NCBI RefSeq assembly: GCF_007827815.1
Contig: NZ_VITH01000001.1
Location: forward strand, 62,001-126,000
Source of the DNA: Azospirillum brasilense
GTDB taxonomy: Bacteria > Pseudomonadota > Alphaproteobacteria > Azospirillales > Azospirillaceae
Length of the DNA stretch: 64,000 bases
Direction: 5' to 3'
The translations under genes were made by a program, and so were the position numbers. Below, piece after piece: positions 29,338 to 38,640 of the stretch; the stretch's first letter is position 1; every line of letters begins with the position of its first letter. A model generated the notes under the pieces. The model searched no databases, was not told where the DNA came from, and was given only the letters and a program-made list of their open reading frames with translations.

Positions 29338-29422
29338 CCCCCTCCCTAACCCTCCCCCGCCTTTGGCGAGGGAGGGGATCAGTCTCCCTCTCCCGCGAAG
29401 CGGGGGAGGGTCGGGGAGGGGG
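29338..29422. repeat. Imperfect inverted repeat between dctP and dctQ
   Basis: A 23-base left arm (29338-29360, a C-rich unit containing CCTCCCTAACCCTCCCCC) is matched by a right arm (29400-29422) with two mismatches, around a centre that itself contains GAGGGAGGGG. Such C- and G-rich hairpins occur as intergenic repeats in Azospirillum-type genomes. It could stabilise the dctP messenger 3' end and reduce dctQ-dctM expression relative to dctP. Confidence 0.55.
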
Positions 29423-29435
29423 CAAGGAGCGCCGC

Positions 29436-30422
29436 TTACTTCCGGAAGGCCGAAATGATCGCCTCGCCGTCGGCGCCGGCGGCCTTGGTCCACTCGTCGG
29501 TCATCGTCTTGCCGATGGCGGCGAAGCCGTCCTTGATCGCCGGGGACGGGGTCAGCACCTTCATGCCGTTGCCGGACAGCGTCTGGTTCAGCTCCGCCGT
29601 CTTCTTCTCCCACTCGGTCCAGCCGGTGGCCTCGGCCTTGGCGGCGGCCTGCTCGACGGCCTTCTTCGTGGCGTCGTCCAGACCCTTCCAGACCTCGGTG
29701 CTGACAAACACCATGTTGCGCGGCAGCCAGGCCTGCACGTCGTAATAGACGTTCACGAAGTCCCACGCCTTGGTGTCAACGCCGGTGGCGGCGGAGGTCA
29801 TCATGGCGGTGACGATGCCCGTGCCGAAGGCCTGCGACACTTCGGCGGCCTCGATCTTGGTCGGCACGGCGCCGGCCAGCTCGGCGATGCGGGTGGTCGC
29901 CGGGTTGTAGGCGCGGAACTTCTGCCCCTTCAGGTCGGCGACGGAGCTGATCTCCTGCTTCACGTAGAGGCCCTGCGGCGGCCACGGAATCGAATAGAGG
30001 AGCTTCAGGCGCTGACGCTCCAGCTTCTTTTCCAGGTAGGGCTTGGACGCCTCGTAGAGCTTCTTCGACGCGGCGAAGTCGGTCGCCAGGAAGGGCACGG
30101 AATCGAGGCCATAGAGCGGGTCCTCGTTCGCCCAGGAGCTGATGAGCACCTCGCCGATCTGGGCCTGCCCGGACTGGACCGCGCGCTTGATCTCCGGATG
30201 CTTGACCAGCGAGCCGTTGGAATGGACGGTGATCTGGATCTTGCCGTTGGTCGCCGCCTTCACGTCCTCGGCGAACTGGCGCACCGTGATGGTGTGCAGG
30301 TTGGTGTCGGGATAGGGGGTCGGCATGTCCCAGGTCTCGGCGAAGCCCGCGACCGGGGTGGCGCAGAGGCCGATGCCGAAGGCGGCGGCGGCGAGGCGGG
30401 TCCGCAGGGTGATCGCGGTCAT
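29436..30422 (-). CDS. dctP: TRAP transporter substrate-binding protein (DctP)
   Basis: A 328-residue periplasmic binding protein. A Sec signal peptide (RLAAAAFGIGLCATPVAGFA) is cleaved before ETWDMPTPYP. Family segments are GQAQIGEVLISSWANEDPLYGLDSVPFLA, KGQKFRAYNPATTRIAELAGAVP (with the conserved arginine that clamps the carboxylate) and QAFGTGIVTAMMTSAATGVDTKAWDF. The conserved arginine implies an organic acid. Position between the hydro-lyase and pxp genes suggests 5-oxoproline, D-glutamate or a similar compound. Confidence 0.93.
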   Translation of the reverse strand: MTAITLRTRLAAAAFGIGLCATPVAGFAETWDMPTPYPDTNLHTITVRQFAEDVKAATNGKIQITVHSNGSLVKHPEIKRAVQSGQAQIGEVLISSWANEDPLYGLDSVPFLATDFAASKKLYEASKPYLEKKLERQRLKLLYSIPWPPQGLYVKQEISSVADLKGQKFRAYNPATTRIAELAGAVPTKIEAAEVSQAFGTGIVTAMMTSAATGVDTKAWDFVNVYYDVQAWLPRNMVFVSTEVWKGLDDATKKAVEQAAAKAEATGWTEWEKKTAELNQTLSGNGMKVLTPSPAIKDGFAAIGKTMTDEWTKAAGADGEAIISAFRK

Positions 30423-30442
30423 GGTTGGAAAGCTCCCTGTTC

Positions 30443-31288
30443 TTATCGAAAAAGTTGCGCGACCGAAGGGGACACGCCCTCCAGCTCGGCGTTCAGCCGG
30501 TCGGTGACCAGCATGTGGCCTGGGCTGTGGGCGATGGCGAAAGGCAGGCGGGCGGCGGCGAGCGCCATCTGGGGGGTGACCCCGCAGGCCCAGAAGACGG
30601 GGACCTCGCCGTGGGCGAGCGGAACGGCGTCGCCGAATTCCGGCCGGGCGAGGTCGCGGATGCCGAGCGCCGCCGGGTCGCCGATGTGCACCGGCGCGCC
30701 GTGCACGGCGGCGTAGCGTCCGGTCACCGCGGCGGCGCGCTCGGCCTGGGCAGGCGTCATCGGGCGCATCGACACCACCATGCGCCCGGCGAAGGGCGGA
30801 ACGGCCACGCAGTCCCGGTCGGTCACGTACATCGGCACGTTGCAGCCGCGCTCGATGTGGCGGACCGGCAGGCCGGCGGCGAGCAGCGCTTCTTCAAAGG
30901 AGAAGGAGCAGCCGATGGCGAAGGCGACCAGATCGTCGCGCCAGACCGACAGCAGGTCCTCCGGCTCCTCGGCCAGAAGGCCGTCGCGGTAGACGCGGTA
31001 GCGCGGGAAGTCGGTGCGCAGGTCGAGGTCCGCGCCCAGCTCCGCGAAGCGGTGACCGCCCGGCGTCGACACGGCGAGCAGCGGGCAGGGCACGGGGTTG
31101 GCGCGGCAGAAGCGTTCGAAGGCGGGGGCCGCATCGGCGGGGACGATGGCGAGGTTCGCCTGCACATGGCCCGGCGCCAGTCCGGCGGTCGGCCCGCGAT
31201 GCTCCCCCCGGCGGATCGCCAGACGCGCCAGCAGGGCGGCGGACGCGGCGCCGGTCGGGGACGGGGTGCTTGGGGTCACGGACTGCAT
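30443..31288 (-). CDS. D-glutamate cyclase-family putative hydro-lyase (DUF1445)
   Basis: A 281-residue cytosolic protein of the family long listed as putative hydro-lyase and now grouped with D-glutamate cyclase. It has the family patterns [71 protein letters not shown] and [14 protein letters not shown]. The enzyme interconverts D-glutamate and 5-oxo-D-proline in the known case. Next to 5-oxoprolinase genes this fits a shared pathway. ATG 31288 is chosen by family length; a start at 31339 would overlap the LysR gene. It is 20 bases upstream of dctP. Confidence 0.8.
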   Translation of the reverse strand: MQSVTPSTPSPTGAASAALLARLAIRRGEHRGPTAGLAPGHVQANLAIVPADAAPAFERFCRANPVPCPLLAVSTPGGHRFAELGADLDLRTDFPRYRVYRDGLLAEEPEDLLSVWRDDLVAFAIGCSFSFEEALLAAGLPVRHIERGCNVPMYVTDRDCVAVPPFAGRMVVSMRPMTPAQAERAAAVTGRYAAVHGAPVHIGDPAALGIRDLARPEFGDAVPLAHGEVPVFWACGVTPQMALAAARLPFAIAHSPGHMLVTDRLNAELEGVSPSVAQLFR

Positions 31289-31331
31289 GGCCGGCAAAAC
31301 CTCGGTGACCGAACTGTTGTGTCCTAAGGGT

Positions 31332-32294
31332 TCACGCATCGGACCGATCCGTCAAATTTTCATTTTGGATCGTTTGCGATAAACGGCGTTTATCAGTGGG
31401 CGCCCCGTGCCGCTGCGCCCGCACGATCTCCAAGGCCATATCCGCCACGATGGGCACCAGCGGGTTGTCGCTGTCCACCGGGTGGCAGATGGTGAAATCC
31501 AGGTCGGGCAACGGCTCCTCCGCCGGGATCAGCCGCAGCAGCCCCTCGGCCAGTTCGCGCTCGATCACCGCGGGCGGAATGGCGCTGATGCCGATGCCGT
31601 CCAGGGTCATCCGCACGATGCTGGCGAGCGAGCTGTTGCCGTAGAAGCGCAGCGGCGGCAGGCCGGGCCGCTTGAACATTTGCTGGATGGCCACCGACGG
31701 CTTGGTCTGCCGGGAAAAGGTGATGACCGGGTAGCGCGCCAGATCGGCCAGCCCCAGCCGCCCGGCGGGGAGGTCGAGCGACGGGCTGGCCACCCAGGCC
31801 ATAGAATAGCTGCTCAACGCCTCGTTGCGCATGTCAGGCTCGGCCACCGGTCCCAGCATGAAGGCGATGTCGAGGTCGTGGGCCAGCAGCCCGTTGCGCA
31901 GATGGATGGAGGTGTCGACCTCGATCTCCAGGCTGACCAGGGGGAAGCGGTTGTGCAGCCGCTCGATCAGGCGGCTGAGCCATGTGTGCACGATGGTCTC
32001 GGCCACGCCGAGCCGGATCAGCCCACGCAGGGTCGTCGATTCGGCCACCGCGTGCACCAGCTCGGCCTGGAGCGTCAGCATCCGCTCGGCGTGGTCTAGC
32101 AGCTCCATGCCCTTCAGCGTCAGCGTCACCCGCCGCGTGCCACGGTTGAACAGCTGGACGCCCAACTCCTTTTCCAGCTGGGCGATGCGGGCCGAGATGG
32201 CCGGTTGGGTGGTGTTCAGCCGCCCGGCCGCAGCGCGGAAGCCGCCCAAACGGGCGATCCACACGAAGGCTTCCAAATTCTTTAGGTCCAGCAT
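31332..32294 (-). CDS. LysR-family regulator of the 5-oxoproline unit
   Basis: A 320-residue LysR-type transcription factor. The N-terminal helix-turn-helix is [31 protein letters not shown] with the wing [15 protein letters not shown]. The effector-binding domain spans about 90-300. ATG 32294 fits the family; the open frame reaches 32342. It is the first gene of the minus-strand unit that continues through the hydro-lyase, the TRAP genes and pxpBCA, with 43 bases before the next start. It probably responds to a pathway intermediate. Confidence 0.88.
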   Translation of the reverse strand: MLDLKNLEAFVWIARLGGFRAAAGRLNTTQPAISARIAQLEKELGVQLFNRGTRRVTLTLKGMELLDHAERMLTLQAELVHAVAESTTLRGLIRLGVAETIVHTWLSRLIERLHNRFPLVSLEIEVDTSIHLRNGLLAHDLDIAFMLGPVAEPDMRNEALSSYSMAWVASPSLDLPAGRLGLADLARYPVITFSRQTKPSVAIQQMFKRPGLPPLRFYGNSSLASIVRMTLDGIGISAIPPAVIERELAEGLLRLIPAEEPLPDLDFTICHPVDSDNPLVPIVADMALEIVRAQRHGAPTDKRRLSQTIQNENLTDRSDA

Positions 32295-32457
32295 CGCCGA
32301 ATCGCTCCGCAGCCCATACCCGCTGTTACAGTCTGTTACCAAATGGCTGTAGGATGGACATTAACCTGCAAAGCCTCTCCTGCGATAATGGGCCGCATTG
32401 CCTTATGGCGGGATGGCGCGCTCCGGCCGGACCGGGCAGCCCCACCGGGAGTTCGAT

Positions 32458-33642
32458 GTGACGAAACGCATAGCGCTGTTTGCGCTCCTGCTGGCCGCGC
32501 TGATGGGCGGCGGTTACTGGTACACGCACCGGGCGGGCGGGGCCGACGCGCAGACGGCGAAGGCCGCCGCCCCGGCCGGACCACGCGCCCTCCCGGTGGT
32601 CATCCGCCAGGTCGAGCAGCGCGCGGTGCCGGAGCGGCTGGGCACCATCGGCTCGGTCCAGCCGGTGGCGGCCATCGCCATCAAGGCGCGCGTCGATTCG
32701 GTGGTCGAGACGGTCCACTTCACCGAGGGGCAGGAGGTGAAGGCGGGCGACCTGCTGTTCACCCTCGACTCCCGCGCCCTGGAGGCGCAGCTCCGTCAGG
32801 CCCAGGCCAATCTGGAGCGCGACCGCGCCAACCTCGACAAGGCGCGGGGCGATGTGAAGCGTTACGAGCAGCTCGTCCGCTCCAACACCGTCGCTCGCCA
32901 GCAGTATGACGCGGCGGTGGCCGCCGCCGATGCGCTGGAGGCCACGGTGAAGGCCGGGCAGGCGGCCATCGAGGCGGCCAAGGTCTCGCTCAGCTTCACC
33001 CGCATCGCCGCGCCCATGGACGGGCGCACCGGTGCGGTGAACGCCAAGCCCGGCACGATGGTCCGCGCGGCGGACGCCACGCCGCTGGTCACGCTGACCC
33101 AGCTCCGCCCGATCACCGTCGCCTTCAACGTGCCGGAACGCCACCTGCCGACCATCCGCGCGGCGATGGAGACAAGCAAGCTGTCCGTCACCGCCGGCAT
33201 CCCAGGCGCTGCCGTGCCGCCCGCCGAAGGCGTTCTGAATTTCGTGGACAGCCAAGTCGATCAGCAGACCGGCACGATCCTGGTGAAGGGCCAGTTCGAA
33301 AACGCCGACACCCGGCTGTGGCCCGGACAGTTCGTCGACGTGGTGCTGACCCTGCGGGTCGAGCCGCAGGCGCTGACGCTGCCGGAGGAGGCGGTGCAGA
33401 CCGGCCAGCAGGGCCGCTTCGTCTATGTGGTCAAGCCCGACGACACGGTGGAGATCCGCAACGTCGCCGTGGCGCGCAGCCAGGAGGGCATCGCCGTCAT
33501 CGCCGACGGGGTGCAGGCCGGTGAGCGCGTGGTGGTGGACGGCCAGTCCCGCCTCTATCCCGGCGCCAAGGTCGCCGCCGCCAAGAACGGCGGCAAGGAT
33601 GGCGCCAACGGCAAGGCTCCGCTCACCGGAGGCGCGTCATGA
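32458..33642 (+). CDS. RND efflux periplasmic adaptor (HlyD/MdtA-like)
   Basis: A 394-residue membrane-fusion protein. The N-terminal helix (IALFALLLAALMGGGYWY) anchors it. The barrel-sandwich and alpha-hairpin parts follow: IKARVDSVVETVHFTEGQEVKAGDLLFTLDSR, the coiled-coil segment LRQAQANLERDRANLDKARGDVKR and AAPMDGRTGAVNAKPGTMV. The C-terminal part has EDGQxxLYPGxKV-like membrane-proximal sequence. GTG 32458 follows GGGAG. Its stop overlaps the RND pump gene by four bases, so both make one pump. It resembles MdtA of the MdtABC system. Confidence 0.9.
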   Translation: MTKRIALFALLLAALMGGGYWYTHRAGGADAQTAKAAAPAGPRALPVVIRQVEQRAVPERLGTIGSVQPVAAIAIKARVDSVVETVHFTEGQEVKAGDLLFTLDSRALEAQLRQAQANLERDRANLDKARGDVKRYEQLVRSNTVARQQYDAAVAAADALEATVKAGQAAIEAAKVSLSFTRIAAPMDGRTGAVNAKPGTMVRAADATPLVTLTQLRPITVAFNVPERHLPTIRAAMETSKLSVTAGIPGAAVPPAEGVLNFVDSQVDQQTGTILVKGQFENADTRLWPGQFVDVVLTLRVEPQALTLPEEAVQTGQQGRFVYVVKPDDTVEIRNVAVARSQEGIAVIADGVQAGERVVVDGQSRLYPGAKVAAAKNGGKDGANGKAPLTGGAS

Positions 33643-36600
33643 CCCTCTCGGAACTGTGCATCCGCCGTCCGGTGATGACCATCCTGCTGACGGCGGCGCT
33701 GGTTCTGGGGGGCCTCGCCGCCTACCGCCAACTGCCCGTCGCGGCGCTGCCGCGGGTCGATTTCCCGGTCATCAACGTCTCCGCCACGCTGCCCGGCGCC
33801 AGCCCGGAAACCATGGCGGCCTCGGTCGCCAGCCCGCTGGAGCGCGAATTCTCGACCATCGCCGGCATCGACACGATCACCTCGACATCGAGCCTCGGCA
33901 ACACCTCGATCACCATCCAGTTCGTCCTGGAGCGCGACATCGACGCCGCCGCCCAGGACGTGCAGGCGGCCATCGCCCGCACCCAGCGCCGTCTGCCGGC
34001 GGAGATGACCACCGCGCCCAGCTACCGCAAGGTGAACCCGGCCGACCAGCCGGTGCTGATGCTGGCCCTCTCCTCGCCGACTCTAACGCTGTCGTCGCTG
34101 AACGACTTCGCGGAAACCGCGGTCCAGCCCAAGGTCGCCACCCTGCCGGGCGTCGCCCAGGTGCAGATCTACGGCGCGCAGAAATACGCCGTGCGCGTCC
34201 AGGTGGACCCCAACGCGCTGGCCGTGCGCGGCATCGGCATCGACGAGCTTCAGAAATCGCTGGCCGCCGCCAACGCCAACACCCCGGTCGGCACGCTGTC
34301 CGGCGCCAGGCAGCAGCTCGTGCTGGCCGCCAACCCGCAGCTTCCCGACGCCGAAGCCTTCCGCGGCCTGATCGTCGCCTACCGCAACGGCGCCCCGGTC
34401 CGGCTGGGCGATGTGGCGACCGTGCTGGACAGCGTCGAGAACGCCCGTACGGCGAGCTGGCACAACGGCACCCGCGCCATCGTCATGGCGGTGCAGCGCC
34501 AGCCCGACGCCAACACGGTGGACGTGGTCGACCGGGTGCGCAACCTGCTGCCCAGCTTCCGCGCGCAGCTTCCGCCCAGCGCGAAGGTGGAGGTGGTGAA
34601 CGACCGCTCCACCTCGATCCGCGAGGCGGTAGAGGACGTGCAGTTCACGCTGGGCCTGACCATCGCGCTGGTCGTTCTGGTCATCTTCCTGTTCCTGCGC
34701 CGCCTGACGGCGACGATGATCCCGGCGCTGACCGTTCCGATCTCGCTGATCGCGACGGCGGGCGGGATGCATCTGATGGGCTTCTCCATCGACAACATCT
34801 CGCTGATGGCGCTGACGCTGGCGGTCGGCCTCGTCGTCGACGACGCCATCGTGATGATGGAGAACATCGTCCGCTACGTCGAAGAGGGGATGCCGCCCTT
34901 CGAGGCGGCCCTCAAGGGCTCACGGGAGATCGGCTTCACCATCATCTCGATCACCGTGTCGCTGGTGGCCGTCTTCATCCCGATCCTGCTGATGGGCGGT
35001 GTGGTCGGGCGCGTCTTCCACGAGTTCGCGCTGGTGGTGACCATGGCGATCAGCGCCTCGGCCTTCGTGGCGCTGACGCTGACGCCGATGATGTGCGCGC
35101 GCCTGCTGACCCACGAACCGCACGGTGCCAAGGAGGGCTGGTTCGGCCGCGTCCTGGAGGGCGGGTTCAGCGCGCTGCACCGCGGCTACGCCGTGACGCT
35201 GCGGATGGCGCTGAGGCACCGCCCGGTGATGGGGCTCGTGATGATCGCGACGGTGGTCGGCTCCGCCCTGCTGTTCCAGGCGATTCCCAAGGGCTTCTTC
35301 CCGACCGAGGACATCGGGCAGATCACCGTCTCGACGGAGGCCGCTCCCGACATCTCCTTCCCGGCCATGGCAGAGCGGCAGCAGGAGGTGGCGCGGATCA
35401 TTCAGGCCCACCCGGCGGTGGCCGACATGACCTCGTCGGTCGCCATCGGCGGCAATTCGGTCAACACCGGCCGCATGTTCGTCGTGCTGAAGCCGCGCGC
35501 CGAGCGGCCGCCGGCCGGCGAGGTGATCCAGCAGCTCCGCCGCCAGCTCGCCGGGATTCCCGGCATGGCGGTGTACATGCAGCCGGTGCAGAATCTGCGC
35601 ATCGGCGGCCGTTCGTCCAAGAACGAGTTCCAGTACACCATCCAGGGCCTGAACCCGGAGGAGCTGTACGCTTGGTCCGCGAGGCTGGAGCGGGCGATGC
35701 ACGACATCCCGATCCTGCAGGACGTGACCAGCGACCTCCAGCTCAACAGCCCGCAGGCCTATGTGCATGTGGACCGCGAAAAGGCGGCGACGCTGGGGAT
35801 CGGCGTCGATCAGGTGCGCTCCACCCTCTACAGCGCCTTCGGTCAGCGGCAGGTCTCGACCATCTACACGCCGACCAACGACTATCAGGTGCTGATCGAG
35901 CTGGCGCCGAAGTACCAGCAGGACGACAACGCGCTGTCGCGCATCTATGTGCGCTCCGGCTCCGGCAAGCTGGTGCCGCTGGACGCCTTCGCCAGCGTGC
36001 AGCGCACCGCCGGGCCGCTGACGGTCAACCACCAGGGGCAGTTGCCCGCCGTCACCCTGTCCTTCAACGTGGCGCCCGGCCATTCGCTGGGCGAGGCGGT
36101 GAACGCCGTCCGGCAGGCGGAGCTTGAGATGGCCCTGCCGCCGGGCATCACCACCGGCTTCGCCGGCACCGCCCAGGTGTTCGAGGACGCGCAGAAGAGC
36201 CAGGGGCTGCTGCTGCTCGCCGCCGTGCTGGTGATCTACATCGTGCTTGGCGTGCTGTACGAGAGCTTCATCCACCCGCTGACCATCCTGTCCGGCCTGC
36301 CGTCCGCGGCCATCGGGGCGCTGGCGACTCTGATGGTGTTCGGGCAGGAGCTGAGCGTCATCGCGATCATCGGCATCCTGATGCTGATCGGCATCGTGAA
36401 GAAGAACGCGATCATGATGATCGACTTCGCCATCGACGCGCAGCGCAACCAGGGCATGACCGCGCGCGAGGCGATCGAGCAGGCCTGCCTGCTGCGCTTC
36501 CGCCCGATCATGATGACGACCATGGCGGCGATCATGGGCACCCTGCCCATCGCCGTCGCCCACGGCGCCGCCGCGGAGCTTCGCCAGCCGCTCGGCCTCG

Positions 36601-36761
36601 CGGTGGTCGGCGGCCTGTGCGTGTCGCAGATCCTGACGCTCTACATTACGCCGGTGCTGTTCCTCTACATGGAGGACGCCGGCAACGCCGTCTCCCGCCT
36701 GTGGAAGCGCCGTCACGGCGCCGCCCCGGAGGCGCCGCAGCCGGTGCCGGGCGCGGAATGA
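33639..36761 (+). CDS. RND multidrug efflux permease (MdtB/MdtC-like)
   Basis: A 1040-residue inner-membrane pump with twelve helices and two large periplasmic loops. The start TLSELCIRRPVMTILLTAALVLGGLAAY is typical. The proton-relay aspartates lie in GLVVDDAIVMMEN near residue 400. The conserved IPKGFFPTEDIGQI and the C-terminal RFRPIMMTTMAAIMGTLPIA are intact. It moves hydrophobic compounds out using proton influx together with the adaptor gene before it. The second half of an MdtBC heterodimer is absent, so it may work as a homotrimer. A hairpin repeat follows. Confidence 0.93.
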   Translation: MTLSELCIRRPVMTILLTAALVLGGLAAYRQLPVAALPRVDFPVINVSATLPGASPETMAASVASPLEREFSTIAGIDTITSTSSLGNTSITIQFVLERDIDAAAQDVQAAIARTQRRLPAEMTTAPSYRKVNPADQPVLMLALSSPTLTLSSLNDFAETAVQPKVATLPGVAQVQIYGAQKYAVRVQVDPNALAVRGIGIDELQKSLAAANANTPVGTLSGARQQLVLAANPQLPDAEAFRGLIVAYRNGAPVRLGDVATVLDSVENARTASWHNGTRAIVMAVQRQPDANTVDVVDRVRNLLPSFRAQLPPSAKVEVVNDRSTSIREAVEDVQFTLGLTIALVVLVIFLFLRRLTATMIPALTVPISLIATAGGMHLMGFSIDNISLMALTLAVGLVVDDAIVMMENIVRYVEEGMPPFEAALKGSREIGFTIISITVSLVAVFIPILLMGGVVGRVFHEFALVVTMAISASAFVALTLTPMMCARLLTHEPHGAKEGWFGRVLEGGFSALHRGYAVTLRMALRHRPVMGLVMIATVVGSALLFQAIPKGFFPTEDIGQITVSTEAAPDISFPAMAERQQEVARIIQAHPAVADMTSSVAIGGNSVNTGRMFVVLKPRAERPPAGEVIQQLRRQLAGIPGMAVYMQPVQNLRIGGRSSKNEFQYTIQGLNPEELYAWSARLERAMHDIPILQDVTSDLQLNSPQAYVHVDREKAATLGIGVDQVRSTLYSAFGQRQVSTIYTPTNDYQVLIELAPKYQQDDNALSRIYVRSGSGKLVPLDAFASVQRTAGPLTVNHQGQLPAVTLSFNVAPGHSLGEAVNAVRQAELEMALPPGITTGFAGTAQVFEDAQKSQGLLLLAAVLVIYIVLGVLYESFIHPLTILSGLPSAAIGALATLMVFGQELSVIAIIGILMLIGIVKKNAIMMIDFAIDAQRNQGMTAREAIEQACLLRFRPIMMTTMAAIMGTLPIAVAHGAAAELRQPLGLAVVGGLCVSQILTLYITPVLFLYMEDAGNAVSRLWKRRHGAAPEAPQPVPGAE

Positions 36762-36781
36762 GGGCTCCACAAGGCTGTTTT

Positions 36782-36899
36782 CCCTCTCCCCTCCGGGGAG
36801 AGGGTTAGGGTGAGGGGGTTGCGCGTGGCGATGCGTCCGGCACAAGCGCAACCCCCTCACCGCCCCTCCGGGCCACCCTCTCCCCAGAGGGGAGAGGGT
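36782..36899. repeat. Palindromic repeat reaching into the 3' end of the LysR gene
   Basis: A long imperfect hairpin. GGTGAGGGGGTTGCGC (36809-36824) is exactly complementary to 36846-36861. The outer parts (CCCTCTCCCC...GGGGAGAGGG on each side) also pair. The LysR stop codon lies inside it at 36857 and the last coding bases of that gene belong to the repeat. The same class of G/C-run hairpin is common between genes in related genomes. Confidence 0.65.
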
Positions 36900-37786
36900 T
36901 GAACAGCGCCGGCCAGCCGCGTCACCAGCTCGCGGCTGTGGCTGGGCAGCGCGTCCAGCCGCCGGACGCAGACCACCAGCGAGCGGACCGCCCAGGGGTC
37001 GGTCAGGCGCACCGCGCGGATTTTCGTGAAGCGGCGGCAGCGCTTCGCCGAGGCTTCCGGGACGATGCCGAGCCCCACCCCCTGCTCGACCATCCGGCAG
37101 ATTCCGTCGAAGCCGCGCACCCGCACGCGCAGCTTCAGCGGGCGGCCGGCGCGGATGGCGTGCTCGTTGATGTGCTGCTGAAGGGCGTTGCGCGTCGCCA
37201 GTCCGACGAAATCCTCCTCCAGAACCTCGCGCAAGGCGACGCTGCGGCGATTCGCCAGCGGGTGGCCGTGCGGCGTGACCAGCACCATGCGGTCGGTGCG
37301 GAAGGGAAACACCTCCAGTCCCGACAGGTCGGCGTGATCGGACACCACCCCGGCGTCGGCCAGCCCCTCCGCCACCGCCCGCACGATCTCGTGGCTGGGC
37401 CTTTCCTCCAGGTCGATGTCGATGTTGGGGTGAGTGGCGAGGAAGGGCCCCAGGGCCTCGGGCAGGAATTCCGCCAGGGCGGCGGTGTTGGACAGCAGCC
37501 GCACATGGCCCTTCAGCCCCTTCGCGTAATCGCCCAGCTCGCCGCGCATCCGCTCCACCTGCTGGAGGAGGAGGCGGGCGTGATGGACCAGCGCCTCACC
37601 CGCCGGGGTCGGGCGGACACCACGCCGCCCGCGCTCCAGCAGCGGCACGCCGAGCGTCTCCTCCATCCCGCGGATGCGCGCGCTCGCCGAGGCGAGGGCG
37701 AGGTGCGTGCGCTCCGCGCCGTGGGTGATGCTCTCCGCCTCCGCCACGTTCAGGAACAGCCGCAGGTCGGTCAGGTCGAAGCGCAT
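36857..37786 (-). CDS. LysR-family transcriptional regulator with repeat-encoded tail
   Basis: A 309-residue LysR regulator. The helix-turn-helix covers LRLFLNVAEAESITHGAERTHLALASASARIRGMEE. The wing is GVPLLERGRRGVRPTPAGE, with the effector domain after residue 90. The last residues (QPSPLWGEGGPEGR) are encoded by the palindromic repeat at 36782-36899, as seen where such repeats have moved into gene ends. ATG 37786 fits the family; the open frame reaches 37849. It is divergent from the TauE/SafE permease gene (start 37887) with 100 bases between, so that gene is the likely target. Confidence 0.85.
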   Translation of the reverse strand: MRFDLTDLRLFLNVAEAESITHGAERTHLALASASARIRGMEETLGVPLLERGRRGVRPTPAGEALVHHARLLLQQVERMRGELGDYAKGLKGHVRLLSNTAALAEFLPEALGPFLATHPNIDIDLEERPSHEIVRAVAEGLADAGVVSDHADLSGLEVFPFRTDRMVLVTPHGHPLANRRSVALREVLEEDFVGLATRNALQQHINEHAIRAGRPLKLRVRVRGFDGICRMVEQGVGLGIVPEASAKRCRRFTKIRAVRLTDPWAVRSLVVCVRRLDALPSHSRELVTRLAGAVQPSPLWGEGGPEGR

Positions 37787-37886
37787 GGGTGTGTCTCCGG
37801 CAGGGCAGCAGCCTTCGTCAAACCCGAAGGCTGGCTGCGTGACATCCACATTGCCGCAAGACGTGGTCGGGCTTCAACTGGTGGTC

Positions 37887-38636
37887 ATGACCGACCTTCC
37901 CCTCTTCATTGTCGCCGCCATGGCCCTGACCTTCCTGCTCGCCGGGTTCGTCAAGGGCATGATCGGCCTGGGCCTGCCGACCGTTGCCATGGGTCTGCTC
38001 GGCCTCGTCATGCCGCCCGCCGAGGCGGCGGTGATCCTGATCGTGCCTTCGCTGGTGACGAATCTCTGGCAGTTGGCCTTCGGCCCCGGCCTCGGCGCCA
38101 CCATCGAGCGATTCTGGCCGATGATGCTGGGGATCACGCTGGGCACCTGGGCCGGGGCGGGGCTGCTGGCCGGCGCCTCGTCGGGGCAGGCCGCGGCGGC
38201 TCTGGGCGGAGCGTTGGCGCTTTATGCGGTGGCCGGGCTGGTGAAGCTGCCGCTGCGGGTGCCGCCCGCGGCGGAATCCTGGCTGTCGCCGTTGGTCGGC
38301 GTGGCGACCGGTGTGGTGACGGCGGCCACCGGCGTCTTCGTCATCCCCGCCGTGCCCTACCTCCAGGCGCTGGAGCTGGAGCGCGACCGGCTGATCCAGG
38401 CGCTCGGCCTGTCCTTCACGGTGTCCACGCTGGCTTTGGCCGCCGGTCTGGCGCAGCATGGGCTGTTCGACGGCACGCTGGCCTGGGGCTCGCTGGCCTC
38501 GCTGCTGCCCGCCCTGGCCGGGATGGCGCTCGGCCAGAGCCTCCGCCGGCGAGTGCGGGCGGAGGTGTTCCGGCGCTGCTTCTTCCTCGGCCTACTGGCG
38601 CTCGGACTGTTCCTGATGCTGGAGCATCTGGGGTGA
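37887..38636 (+). CDS. TSUP (TauE/SafE family) anion permease
   Basis: A 249-residue inner-membrane protein with about eight helices and the typical repeated pattern AGFVKGMIGLGLPTVAMG and VATGVVTAATGVFVIPAVPYLQAL. These transporters carry sulfur-containing or carboxylic anions such as sulfite, taurine breakdown products or sulfoacetate; the substrate is not readable. ATG 37887 has no clear ribosome-binding site, and upstream TTG/GTG starts exist. It is divergent from the LysR gene and ends 4 bases before the end of the second RND pump gene. Confidence 0.85.
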   Translation: MTDLPLFIVAAMALTFLLAGFVKGMIGLGLPTVAMGLLGLVMPPAEAAVILIVPSLVTNLWQLAFGPGLGATIERFWPMMLGITLGTWAGAGLLAGASSGQAAAALGGALALYAVAGLVKLPLRVPPAAESWLSPLVGVATGVVTAATGVFVIPAVPYLQALELERDRLIQALGLSFTVSTLALAAGLAQHGLFDGTLAWGSLASLLPALAGMALGQSLRRRVRAEVFRRCFFLGLLALGLFLMLEHLG

Positions 38637-38640
38637 AGAG

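Noticed and set aside
26732..29425. Single 897-codon protein on the minus strand
   Set aside because: Only the first-transcribed part of this frame is random; the end (26732-27454) is PxpB with its own start, and dctM and dctQ occupy the rest in other frames.
36809..36861. Insertion sequence or transposon end
   Set aside because: No transposase and no target duplication are seen; it fits a hairpin repeat, not an IS.
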